Source of the DNA: CAZVEE01 sp964625525
GTDB taxonomy: Bacteria > Pseudomonadota > Alphaproteobacteria > JAJFIK01
DNA length: 31,005 bases
Reading direction: 5' to 3'
Assembly (NCBI GenBank): GCA_964625525.1
Contig: CAZVEE010000039.1
Coordinates: forward strand, 1 to 31,005
Shown: piece by piece, positions 23,436-31,005 of the stretch
How the letters are laid out: every line of letters begins with the position of its first letter
How positions within the stretch are numbered: the first letter of the stretch is position 1
The notes under the pieces: generated by a model
What the model saw: only the letters and a program-made list of their open reading frames with translations
Database searches by the model: none
What the model was told of the DNA's origin: nothing
Translations under genes and position numbers: made by a program

Positions 23436-23957
23436 ATGTTTGTGGCGATGAGGCCGAGCAGCACGGGTGAGCCGAAGGGGAAGCAGCGGGTGGAGGAGCG
23501 GGATCTGCCACCTGATGCCGCATGCCTGCGGGCGAGTGTGGCGGTCGCGGAACCGCCCGTGAGCATTGCCGCGCCGCGTCCATTTGTTACGGCCGTGGCG
23601 GCTGGTGCGGCAGGGGCGCAGGTAACACTTTTTGCCCGCGAGCATCTCACAGCGGCGCGGTGGGCGGCGCTCTTAGCGGCCCAGGATCTCATGAAAGCCA
23701 ATGACCCTGGTGAGCCGTTCGCGACGGTGCTTGCGGCACGTCATACGCTGATCCAGGCGCAATGGTATCCGGGCGCGCTGTCCGTGGCATTGGGGACCAA
23801 ACAGGGCCGGGCACAGGTCCTGCTGATTGCGCATACGGATCACGGAACGGCCCTGCTCGATCCCGAGCGGCCGACAGTTGCGGCCTGGACCGGGCGGGAG
23901 GCTAGTCTTCTCAGCCTGTTATGGGGTGATGACTGGCGGGCCTATCGGGCGGGCTGA
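23436..23957 (+). CDS. Small protein, possible catalytically degenerate BTLCP (LapG-like) relative
   Basis: A protein of about 173 residues when started at the ATG at 23436; a TTG at 23364 and an ATG at 23448 are alternatives, and none has a good ribosome site. No signal peptide is evident. The C-terminal half (from NDPGEPFA to WTGREASLL) resembles the bacterial transglutaminase-like cysteine protease family. DPGEPFATVLAARHTLI falls where that family has GDCEDxAxxKxxxL, RAQVLL falls at GHAVL, and HTDHGTALLDPE falls at the xTDxGxxVLDN strand. The catalytic Cys and His positions would be lost and the Asp kept. This is pattern matching by eye, so the assignment is weak. If right, it would be a pseudo-protease, of interest because a large adhesin gene starts 4 kb downstream. 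Confidence 0.6.
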   Translation: MFVAMRPSSTGEPKGKQRVEERDLPPDAACLRASVAVAEPPVSIAAPRPFVTAVAAGAAGAQVTLFAREHLTAARWAALLAAQDLMKANDPGEPFATVLAARHTLIQAQWYPGALSVALGTKQGRAQVLLIAHTDHGTALLDPERPTVAAWTGREASLLSLLWGDDWRAYRAG

Positions 23958-24100
23958 CGCGCGGTTTGCCCGGACCCGATGGGCAGTCTAGAGTCACAGT
24001 CGAATCACTGGCGCGGACAACGGCCCTCATGAACAGGCCATCCCGGCACGGAACGCCCGGCCGCGCGGCTCCAGGCGTGACGAGCAGGCGAGGTGTGACC

Positions 24101-26983
24101 ATGCCGTCTTCATCCACAAAATCCCCGTCCCCCCAAAGCTCTGCGGCGAAGGCGCAATCGGCCCAAACGCAATCTGCCCAAACGCAAGCGGCCCAGGCAC
24201 AAGCGGTCACGAAGCCGACGGCGGTGCCGGATATGACTCAGGTCCGCTCCATGCTGACGAAGGCGTTCACGGCGCATCTGGCTCAGTTCGAGGCGGCCAA
24301 GAGCCTGCGCGAGCGCGGGCAGTTGTTTCAAGTCCTGTGGTCGCTGTTACGCATGCGGGGCCAAAACGCGGCTTACTTTTCCGAGGCCGGACAGGATCGG
24401 CATCTGGATGCGACCGTCTTCCAGGGCAAGCGAGCGGGGACTTTCGTTGAAATCGGGGCCTATGACGGCGTGTCGGGCAGCAATTGCCTGTTCTTTGAGA
24501 GTTTTCGCGACTGGCGCGGCCTGGTGGTGGAGGCCTCGCCCGAGCAGGCCCGTGCAGTGGTACCCATGCGGCGCAGCGGCTGTCTCCAGGTGGCCGTGGG
24601 CGCGCGCGAAGGGACGGCTGAGTTTTATCAGGTGACAGACGGCTACACTCAGATGAGCGGTCTGAGCGAGGGCTTCGACGACAATCGTCTGGCGGTGATC
24701 CGCTCGCACCCAAAACATGCCGAGACAACCTTGACCGTGCCCATGCGCCGGCTCGACGGGCTGCTGCGTGAGCACAATCTATGGCATGTGGACTATTGCT
24801 CGTTGGACGTGGAGGGCGGCGAGCAAGCCATCCTGTCGAGCTTTCCGTTTGAAGAGTTCACGGTGGATGTGTGGACGATCGAGAACAATACGGATGATCC
24901 GGCTCAGCGCCGGTTGATGGAGCGCCATGGCTATGTGCTGGTAGCCCAGATCGGCCAGGACGAAGTGTTCCTGCGCGAGGCGGCCTTTCCGGCGGCGGTG
25001 ATCGCCGCCGCATCTCATCTCGATCCCTTGTTCCGGGAGCGGACGAGGAGCGATGCGGCGAAGGCGTCCGTCCTGCCTGATGGGCCGACAGCGAAGGCGC
25101 TGCTGACCCGGGCGGTGAGTTGTTTTAAAGCCGGTGATCTCGACGCTGCCTACAAGGCCTTGAACCAGCATGATGGGCGGGCTCTGAGCGACGCGGGCGG
25201 GCTCAATCTACTGGGCGCGATCCTGGTGCGCCGGGGCGATGCGGGCGGCGCGTTGGAGGCCTTTAGCAAAGCGGTTGCGCTCGACCCGTCTTATGTGGAT
25301 GGCCACTCCAATCGCGGTGCGGTGCTCCAGGGCATGAACCGGCGTCCCGAAGCGTTGGAGGCCTTCGACACCGCGCTGACGCTCAGCCCCAATCATCCCG
25401 ACGCCAGCCTGAACCGTATCAAGCTGCTTCAGGCCATGAGCCGGCACGGCGACGCGCTGGAGGCCGTTGCGCGGCTGGAGCCGCATCGTCCGAGCGACCC
25501 GGAACTGCAGTTTGTAAAAGCCATTAGCCTGCGGGGCGAGGGCGAACGGGAGGTGGCCCTTGAGGCGGTGGAGGCCTCGGTGGCGGCGCGACCCAACCAT
25601 GCGGAGGCGCAGGCCTTGCGTGCGGCGTTGTTGGATGATTTGGGCCGTCCCGAAGAAGCCCTGATCGCTTGTGAGGCCTCTTTGGCCCTCAGTCAGGCCA
25701 AAGCAGACGTGCACTACAATCACGGCGGCATCTTGCGCAAGCTCAAGCGCTATGACGACGCGCTCGCAGCCTATGACCGGGCCTTGGCGATCCAGCCCAA
25801 TGGGGCGCATATGCACTCCAACCGGGGGACCGTGCTTCAGGTCATGCAGCGCTATGAGGAGGCGCTGGCCTCCTATGATCGGGCTTTGGAGTTGAAACCG
25901 GATTATCCGGAAGCCTTGGTCAATCGGGCCGGTGTGCTGTCTCGGAATTGCCGCTTTGAGGAGGCGATCGAGAGCTGCTCCAGGGCGTTGGACGTGCGCC
26001 CGGATTTTCACATGGCTGCCTATCAGCGGTCGCTGACCCAGCTCATGCTGGGCGATTTTGAAACCGGCTTTGTCGGTTATGAGCACCGGTTCGATATTCC
26101 CGAAGCCCCGCGGCGCCCGAACTTTCCCATTCCCTACTGGGACGGTGAGGATATCGCGGACAAGCACCTGGTGGTGTTTGCCGAACAGGGGCTCGGCGAC
26201 ATGCTCCAATTTGTCCGGTATCTGCCGCTCTTGAAGGGCAAGGCCAAGGCCAAGGAGCTGACCTTCATCATGCCCAAGAAGATGTCAGCCATTCTGCGCG
26301 ACGCTACCAAGGGCTATCACCTCATTTTCACCCGCACGCCACGCAAGACCTTCGATTTGCAGGTCGCCTTGATGAGCCTGCCACGGATCTTCGAGACCCG
26401 GGTCGAGGCGATCCCGGCCCCGGTGCCCTATATCTCCGTCAGTTCCGTCCAGACGCGAAAATGGAAGAAGCGGATCGGCGAGGAGGGGTTCAAGGTCGGC
26501 CTGTGCTGGCAGGGCAGTCCGCACACGACGATTGATCATGGGCGCTCCATTCCCCTGAAGGCGTTCGCGCCGCTGGGGGGGCTCGCGGATGTTCGGCTTA
26601 TCAGCTTGCAGAAGCATCACGGCATGGAACAGGTGAACGACCTGCCGGAGGGCATGACCGTGGAAATGCCGGAAGCGCCATTCGATGAGGGGCCCGATGC
26701 GTTTGTGGATGCGGCCGCGGTGATGAAAGCGCTCGATCTGGTGGTGACCTCCGACACGGCCATTGCGCATCTGGCGGGGGCCTTGGGCTGTCCGGTTTGG
26801 CTGGCGCTGAAGCATGTGCCCCATTGGGTTTGGCTGCTCGACCGAGAAGACTGCCCCTGGTACCCGAGCATGCGATTGTTCCGGCAGCAGAGTGATGGGG
26901 ATTGGGACGGTGTCTTCGCCCGGATGGCCGAGGCGCTAGAGACGGAAAAGGAGCAGCGTCCGCGCTCCAAAGGGTGGTGGTGA
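24101..26983 (+). CDS. FkbM-type methyltransferase / TPR / glycosyltransferase fusion protein
   Basis: A 960-residue protein from the ATG at 24101 (GAGG 7 bases upstream). The open frame extends back to 23966, but the extra residues look non-coding. After a low-complexity Ala/Gln/Ser tail come three parts. A SAM-dependent FkbM-like domain (about 93-300) has AGQDRHLD, FVEIGAYDG (115-123), LVVEASPEQ, RRLDGLL and YCSLDVEGGE. About eight TPR units follow (about 330-645), with NRGAVLQ, NHGGILRKLKRYDDAL and NRGTVLQVMQRYEEALASYDRALEL. The C-terminal part (about 655-950) resembles GT9/heptosyltransferase-like enzymes (FAEQGLGDMLQFVRYLPLL, GLCWQGSPHTTIDHGRSIPL, TSDTAIAHLAGALGCPVW). It may modify a surface glycan or protein; the substrate is unknown. 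The DUF6165 gene overlaps its stop by one base. Confidence 0.88.
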   Translation: MPSSSTKSPSPQSSAAKAQSAQTQSAQTQAAQAQAVTKPTAVPDMTQVRSMLTKAFTAHLAQFEAAKSLRERGQLFQVLWSLLRMRGQNAAYFSEAGQDRHLDATVFQGKRAGTFVEIGAYDGVSGSNCLFFESFRDWRGLVVEASPEQARAVVPMRRSGCLQVAVGAREGTAEFYQVTDGYTQMSGLSEGFDDNRLAVIRSHPKHAETTLTVPMRRLDGLLREHNLWHVDYCSLDVEGGEQAILSSFPFEEFTVDVWTIENNTDDPAQRRLMERHGYVLVAQIGQDEVFLREAAFPAAVIAAASHLDPLFRERTRSDAAKASVLPDGPTAKALLTRAVSCFKAGDLDAAYKALNQHDGRALSDAGGLNLLGAILVRRGDAGGALEAFSKAVALDPSYVDGHSNRGAVLQGMNRRPEALEAFDTALTLSPNHPDASLNRIKLLQAMSRHGDALEAVARLEPHRPSDPELQFVKAISLRGEGEREVALEAVEASVAARPNHAEAQALRAALLDDLGRPEEALIACEASLALSQAKADVHYNHGGILRKLKRYDDALAAYDRALAIQPNGAHMHSNRGTVLQVMQRYEEALASYDRALELKPDYPEALVNRAGVLSRNCRFEEAIESCSRALDVRPDFHMAAYQRSLTQLMLGDFETGFVGYEHRFDIPEAPRRPNFPIPYWDGEDIADKHLVVFAEQGLGDMLQFVRYLPLLKGKAKAKELTFIMPKKMSAILRDATKGYHLIFTRTPRKTFDLQVALMSLPRIFETRVEAIPAPVPYISVSSVQTRKWKKRIGEEGFKVGLCWQGSPHTTIDHGRSIPLKAFAPLGGLADVRLISLQKHHGMEQVNDLPEGMTVEMPEAPFDEGPDAFVDAAAVMKALDLVVTSDTAIAHLAGALGCPVWLALKHVPHWVWLLDREDCPWYPSMRLFRQQSDGDWDGVFARMAEALETEKEQRPRSKGWW

Positions 26984-27414
26984 TGACGGAGCCGACAATG
27001 CCTTCCAAACCCACTGAGGGGGGGCTGATGGTGTCCGCGCCCGTCTCCCTTGGCGAGCTGGTGGACAAGATCACGATCCTGGAGATCAAGGCGGCCCATA
27101 TCACCGCGCCAGCGGCCCTTGCCAACGTGCAGCGCGAACGCGACGCGTTAGGCCGCGTCCTGGAGGCCACCGGCATTGCCCCGGCAGCACTGGCGCCCCA
27201 TCGAGCGGCTCTGAAACAGGTGAATGAGGCGCTTTGGCGGATTGAGGACGATCTGCGCCTAAAAGAAGCACGCCAGGAGTTCGACGCGGCCTTCGTCGAA
27301 CTCGCCCGCTCCGTCTACAAGACCAATGATGAGCGGGCGCGCTTGAAGCGTGAGATCAACACCGGTTTTGGCTCCGCCCTGGTGGAAGAAAAGCACTATC
27401 CCGGTCTTTCCTGA
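26983..27414 (+). CDS. DUF6165 family protein
   Basis: A 143-residue soluble protein starting at the ATG that overlaps the preceding TGA (TGATG), so it is probably translated by re-initiation. After about 16 variable residues the family segment VSLGELVDKITILEIKAAHI begins, followed by helical charged stretches and NDERARLKREINTGFGS with EEKHYPG at the end. Its function is unknown. Small proteins of this family tend to sit beside TPR-glycosyltransferase genes, as here, suggesting a helper role for that enzyme. A second in-frame Met at 27028 lies directly before the conserved part and could be used. Confidence 0.85.
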   Translation: MTEPTMPSKPTEGGLMVSAPVSLGELVDKITILEIKAAHITAPAALANVQRERDALGRVLEATGIAPAALAPHRAALKQVNEALWRIEDDLRLKEARQEFDAAFVELARSVYKTNDERARLKREINTGFGSALVEEKHYPGLS

Positions 27415-27581
27415 TTTCCGCTCTCCCTCACGCCCAGGCTGGCGTCAGCGTGAACGGGGCTGACACCGGCTGGCTTTAGGCGCGCGCGCCTTGCGCGGAC
27501 ACAGGTGATGTTTGCCTGCTGCTTTTGGGTGCGCCACGCCATGCCTTTGCTCCGCGTGGGTGTCCAATCGGCAGGGAGAAA

Positions 27582-27596
27582 AAGGGGAAGCCCCTT
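27582..27596 (-). terminator. Terminator-like hairpin oriented for minus-strand transcription
   Basis: AAGGGG, a 3-base loop and CCCCTT form a 6-bp stem that on the minus strand continues into TTTCTC, giving a TTTTT run overlapping the stem. No minus-strand gene is visible upstream of it (27600-28050). It may end an unannotated small RNA or antisense leader transcript, or serve only weakly for the plus-strand DUF6165 transcript. Confidence 0.4.
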
Positions 27597-27868
27597 GCAC
27601 CCTCGCGTCACCGCGGATCCCCACATAGATCTTTAGATGGGTGCGACATGAACAATGGTCGTTTCGTGACGACTGTCGCATCTCACGTCATCTCTTGGTT
27701 AAACCCGCGCAAACCTGACTTTCTCTCCGAATAGTCACGGTCTTACCTCATGACAGAGCGGCGTTTTTTCCAAAATGGGCGACTTTGCTTGTTTGTACTT
27801 TACCCAGAAGGGAAACAAGATCGTCTTTTTGCGAGAATTGCTCGACTCTAAACACCTATAGGGCGTAT

Positions 27869-27900
27869 CCCTCTTGGAAAACGGTAGATTTTTCAAGGGG
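27869..27900 (+). promoter_or_regulatory. Hairpin in the adhesin leader
   Basis: CCCTCTTGGAAAA pairs with TTTTTCAAGGGG (one bulged T, one G-U pair) around loop CGGTAGA. It is about 150 bases before the adhesin ATG. It may be a structured untranslated leader or a small RNA end. No known riboswitch was recognised. Confidence 0.4.
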
Positions 27901-28013
27901 TATATGAGGGGTTGTCTCTTCTGTTATCCTCCCGCGCCGTTTACAGCCAGTTAAAGCTCAAGTAAATGTATGGCGCCGGTGTAACTTTAGGGGTTGTGCC
28001 GGTTCGTTAGACT

Positions 28014-28033
28014 GCACGCTAGAGTTAGCGTGC
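28014..28033. promoter_or_regulatory. Perfect palindrome just before the adhesin start
   Basis: GCACGCTA / TAGCGTGC is a perfect 8-bp inverted repeat with centre GAGT. It ends 19 bases before the ATG at 28053 and 6 bases before the GGGGA ribosome site. It could be a protein operator (size fits a dimeric helix-turn-helix factor) or an RNA hairpin limiting translation. Confidence 0.5.
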
Positions 28034-28052
28034 CTTTGTGGGGATATGCATC

Positions 28053-31005
28053 ATGTCCGGGTTGGTTCACGCCACGATTCTGCGCGCTTCCGTTACCTCC
28101 GATCTCGCGATCTTTGACACTGGCATTGCTGGATGGGAGGCGCTGCAACGCGGCCTCGACCGTCGCGTTGAGAGCATCGTCCTGGATCCGCGCTGGCCGG
28201 CGCTGCCGCAGATCATTGACGCGATCGAGGCGCGACCCCGCCTGCGGCACCTGCACCTCTTTACCCACGGCGAAGCGGGCACGCTGAAGCTGTCATCCGG
28301 TGACCTCACAGCCGCTACTTTGACTCGCGACGCCGCCCACTGGCTGCGTCTTGGCGCGCATCTCCCCCAAGATGCTCAGATTCATCTTTTTGCCTGCGGT
28401 CTTGGCGCGGGCGCGGCTGGCCGGTCTTTCCTCACCCGGCTGGAAGCGCTGACGGGTCGGCCGGTTCTGGCCGCGGCGGGTCTGGTTGGCGCGGCGCGCC
28501 TGGGTGGGACCTGGACGGTGACAGGCCGCAATGGCGCGCGCGCGATGGCGCCGCTGAACGCTGCGACGCGGGCGCGTTTTGCCACGGTGTTGGCCACGAC
28601 CGACGGCGACGGCGACCCCAACACCGTGGCGGAAGACGCCTCGGTCGGCACCCTGGTTGGTGTTGACGCGGACTCAGACGCGGGCACCTTAGCATTTGTC
28701 TTGCTCGATGATGCGGGCGGCCGGTTTACCATCGACCCCTCGACAGGCGAAGTGTCGGTTGCCGACCCCGGCCTGCTGGATTTCGATACGGCGACATCGC
28801 ACAGCATTACCGTCAGCGGTCAGGACGGCTCGACAGCATCCTTCACGATTGCCGTGACGGATGCAGGCCTGGATGCTCCAACGGACTCAGATGGTGGTAC
28901 CAATGAGGTCTCTGAGGCCGCCAGCAATGGCGACACGGTGGGCGTGACCGCCAGTGCCACCGGTTCGATCGGCTCGACCATCAGCTATTCCCTCACGGAT
29001 GATGCGGACGGGCGCTTTACCATCGACAGCTCCACCGGTGTGGTGAGCGTGGCCGATGCGTCAAAGCTGAACTTCGAGACCGGAATGTCCCATGACATCA
29101 CGGTCGAAGTGTCTGACGGCCTTGGCGGAACCTCGACCGCTGATTTCACCATTGCCGTGACCAATGTGATTCCAACCACGGCCGTGGACACGGATGCCAG
29201 CGCCAACGCAGTGGCCGAAGGGGCCACCACGGGCAGCGCAGTTGGTATCACCGCGGACTCTTTTGATCCGAATTCGGACGTTGTTTTCCTGTTGCTCGAT
29301 AGCGCGGGCGGCCGTTTCGCCATTGACAGCGCCACCGGCGTGGTCACCGTGGCCGATGCCGGCCTCCTCGATTTCGAGACCGCGACCAGCCACAAGATCA
29401 CCGTTGTGGCCGCGGACTTTTTCGCCGCCTCGGCTCAGGACTTTACCATCGACATCACGGACGTGGCGCCGTCCACCCCGCAAGACACGGATGTCGCCGA
29501 TAACACGGTCGCGGAAGGCGCTTCGTCCGGCACGACCGTGGGGCTGACCGTGGGGTCCATCGACCCCAATGGTCCGACCGTGACCTATGCCATCACGGAT
29601 GACGCGGACGGCCGCTTCACCATCGACACCACCACCGGCGTGGTCACCGTGGCCGATGGAAGTAAAATCGATTTCGAAGACGCCACCGCCCATGACATCA
29701 CCGTCGAAGTGACCGACGGCAGCAGCACGGAAACGGCAACTTTCTCCATCGCCGTCACCAATGTGGCGCCGGGCACGCCGGCCGACGACAATGGCGCTAG
29801 TGACGAGGTTGCGGAAGGCGCCTCCAACGGCTCCACTGTCGGTGTCACGGCTCAATCCGATGATGGCGCTGGCGATCCGGGCGTGAGCTATTCGCTGTCG
29901 GACAATGCGGGTGGTCGCTTTGCCATCAACAGTTCAACGGGCATTGTCACAGTTGCCGACGGGTCACTTCTGAACTTTGAGGATGCATCCGCGCACAGCA
30001 TCACGGTCGTCGCCACCGATGGCGACAGCGCGACCGCGACCACAAGCTTCTCGATCGCTGTTACGAATGAGGATCCCTCAAAGCCGGTCGACACGAACGG
30101 TACGGCCGATTCTGTCGCAGAAGGGGCCTCGGTCGGGACGGCTGTGGGCATCACGGCATCCTCATCCGACGTGAACGGTCCTAACGTGAGCTACTCGCTG
30201 GCGGATGATGCCGGTGGCCGCTTCGTGATCGACAAGAGCAGTGGGGAAATCACGGTCGCCGACGCGGCGTTGCTGAACTTCGAAGATGCCTCCTCGCACA
30301 CGGTCACGGTGGAGGCCGGCGACGGCAGCGGTGGCACCGCGACCACTGATTTCGTCATTGCCGTGACGAATGTCTTACCCACCACACCCAGTGATACGGA
30401 TGCGGGCACCAATACGGTGGCCGAAGGGGCGAGCACCGGGGCAACAGTCGGCATCACCGCATCGTCTACGGACGTCAACGGTCCAAGCATCACCTTTTCG
30501 CTGACGGATGATGCAGGCGGCCGCTTTGCCATCGACAGCTCCACTGGTGTTGTCTCCGTGGATAGCGGGTCCAGCATTGATTTCGAGGGGGCAACGGCTC
30601 ACAGCATCACGGTTGAGGCATCTGATGGCGCCGGCGGGACGGCGACGCAGACATTCAGCATCGCCGTCACCAATGTGGCGCCTGGCGCTCCCAGCGATGA
30701 CAATGACGCGGATGACGAGGTGGCGGAAGGCGCCTCCAACGGTTCGACAGTTGGCGTCACGGCGGCCTCGGACGATGGCGCGGGTGATCCCGGCGTGACT
30801 TATTCGCTGTCGGATGATGCGGGCGGTCGCTTTGTGATCAGTGCATCGACCGGCGTGGTGACCGTTGCCAATGGCTCGTTGCTGGACTTTGAGACGGCGT
30901 CGGCACACAGCATCACCGTCGTGGCAACTGATGGCGAGGGTGGAACTGGAACCGCGAGCTTCACGATCGGGGTGACGGATGAGGCGCCGTCGGAGCCGGT
31001 GGATG
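28053..31005 (+). CDS. Large DUF4347/cadherin-like repeat adhesin, right end outside window
   Basis: An open frame of at least 984 codons without a stop, starting at the ATG at 28053 with GGGGA 8 bases upstream. Residues about 13-158 match DUF4347: LDPRWPALPQIIDAI, HLHLFTHGEAGTLKLSSG (THG 71-73), IHLFACGLGAG and LGGTWTVTG. This domain heads many giant repeat proteins exported by type I secretion. From residue 184 onward are cadherin-like repeats of about 101 residues, each with VAEGAS, GGRFxIDxxTG, VTVAD, LDFE and HxITV. Such repeats make long calcium-dependent rods on the cell surface. There is no Sec signal. It may use the type I exporter at 3289-6932 or another. The C-terminal secretion signal is not in view. 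Composition is rich in Asp, Thr, Ala, Gly and Ser, with no Cys in the repeat region. Confidence 0.9.
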   Translation, partial: MSGLVHATILRASVTSDLAIFDTGIAGWEALQRGLDRRVESIVLDPRWPALPQIIDAIEARPRLRHLHLFTHGEAGTLKLSSGDLTAATLTRDAAHWLRLGAHLPQDAQIHLFACGLGAGAAGRSFLTRLEALTGRPVLAAAGLVGAARLGGTWTVTGRNGARAMAPLNAATRARFATVLATTDGDGDPNTVAEDASVGTLVGVDADSDAGTLAFVLLDDAGGRFTIDPSTGEVSVADPGLLDFDTATSHSITVSGQDGSTASFTIAVTDAGLDAPTDSDGGTNEVSEAASNGDTVGVTASATGSIGSTISYSLTDDADGRFTIDSSTGVVSVADASKLNFETGMSHDITVEVSDGLGGTSTADFTIAVTNVIPTTAVDTDASANAVAEGATTGSAVGITADSFDPNSDVVFLLLDSAGGRFAIDSATGVVTVADAGLLDFETATSHKITVVAADFFAASAQDFTIDITDVAPSTPQDTDVADNTVAEGASSGTTVGLTVGSIDPNGPTVTYAITDDADGRFTIDTTTGVVTVADGSKIDFEDATAHDITVEVTDGSSTETATFSIAVTNVAPGTPADDNGASDEVAEGASNGSTVGVTAQSDDGAGDPGVSYSLSDNAGGRFAINSSTGIVTVADGSLLNFEDASAHSITVVATDGDSATATTSFSIAVTNEDPSKPVDTNGTADSVAEGASVGTAVGITASSSDVNGPNVSYSLADDAGGRFVIDKSSGEITVADAALLNFEDASSHTVTVEAGDGSGGTATTDFVIAVTNVLPTTPSDTDAGTNTVAEGASTGATVGITASSTDVNGPSITFSLTDDAGGRFAIDSSTGVVSVDSGSSIDFEGATAHSITVEASDGAGGTATQTFSIAVTNVAPGAPSDDNDADDEVAEGASNGSTVGVTAASDDGAGDPGVTYSLSDDAGGRFVISASTGVVTVANGSLLDFETASAHSITVVATDGEGGTGTASFTIGVTDEAPSEPVD
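28602..31005 (+). repeat. Tandem cadherin-like repeats, eight full units of 282-306 bases
   Basis: Unit starts (first base of the leading Asp codon) are 28602, 28884, 29187, 29484, 29784, 30090, 30393 and 30696, with a ninth starting at 31002. Unit lengths are 282, 303, 297, 300, 306, 303, 303 and 306 bases. Units 5 and 8 are most alike (both contain SNGSTVGVTA and DDGAGDPGV), and units 4 and 7 pair likewise, implying a three-unit superperiod of 912 bases between units 5 and 8. Confidence 0.9.

Larger units (their letters stand above)
27415..28052. other. 638-base region without a convincing gene, leader of the adhesin gene
   Basis: I see no supported coding region. The first half is GC-rich and carries a minus-strand terminator-like hairpin. 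The second half (about 27640-27990) is clearly richer in A and T than the genes around it and carries a hairpin at 27869-27900 and a perfect palindrome at 28014-28033. A 28-codon frame at 27648-27734 lacks a ribosome site. The AT-rich part probably holds the promoter and long untranslated leader of the adhesin gene. Confidence 0.6.

Noticed and set aside
27648..27734. 28-codon frame in the adhesin leader
   Set aside because: No Shine-Dalgarno sequence precedes it and the peptide has no signal or membrane features. Chance is the simpler explanation.

Overview
The window looks like chromosomal DNA of a GC-rich Gram-negative bacterium, most likely an alphaproteobacterium of the Rhodospirillales type. 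The basis is gene content: lipoproteins, an RTX/type I secretion system, a TPR-FkbM-glycosyltransferase next to a DUF6165 gene, and a GckA/TtuD-type glycerate kinase. The taxonomic placement is inference only. No tRNA, rRNA, CRISPR array or insertion sequence was seen.

Left part (1-3300): a decayed FAD-linked lactone oxidase gene (in-frame stop plus frameshift) lies directly downstream of a c-type cytochrome lipoprotein gene. Next come a TetR-type regulator with a clear terminator and a divergent glycerate 2-kinase gene.

Minus-strand secretion block (3289-9364): reading leftward, it encodes a stand-alone Hpt phosphotransfer protein, an RTX protein with a DUF4114-like domain, a type I secretion ABC transporter and its HlyD-type adaptor. 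The ABC transporter has about 170 extra C-terminal residues; about 130 of them resemble a degenerate RsbW-type (HATPase_c_2) domain.

Plus-strand polysaccharide block (9613-21568): glycogen phosphorylase, an outer-membrane beta-barrel candidate, a REC-PP2C phosphatase, a STAS protein, an RsbW-type kinase, a processive GT2 synthase related to cellulose synthase but without PilZ, and three tandem DUF3131 proteins (one membrane-anchored, two lipoproteins). Most genes overlap or nearly touch. Glycogen synthase converges on the end of the block.

Right part (23436-31005): a small protein that may be a catalytically dead relative of LapG-type BTLCP proteases, a FkbM/TPR/glycosyltransferase fusion, a DUF6165 gene, and a 638-base leader with several hairpins. 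The leader precedes a very large, right-truncated adhesin-like protein (DUF4347 domain plus cadherin-like repeats of about 101 residues).

Working model (inference): Hpt, REC-PP2C, STAS and RsbW form a partner switch like HptB-HsbR-HsbA of Pseudomonas or SypE-SypA of Vibrio fischeri. Here the switch is built into an operon for an undescribed glucan-like exopolysaccharide. The RsbW-like tail on the type I secretion ATPase offers a possible physical link by which the same STAS protein could also govern secretion of the RTX protein. The partner-switch-coupled GT2/DUF3131 locus and the ABC-RsbW fusion are the strongest candidates for something new in this window.
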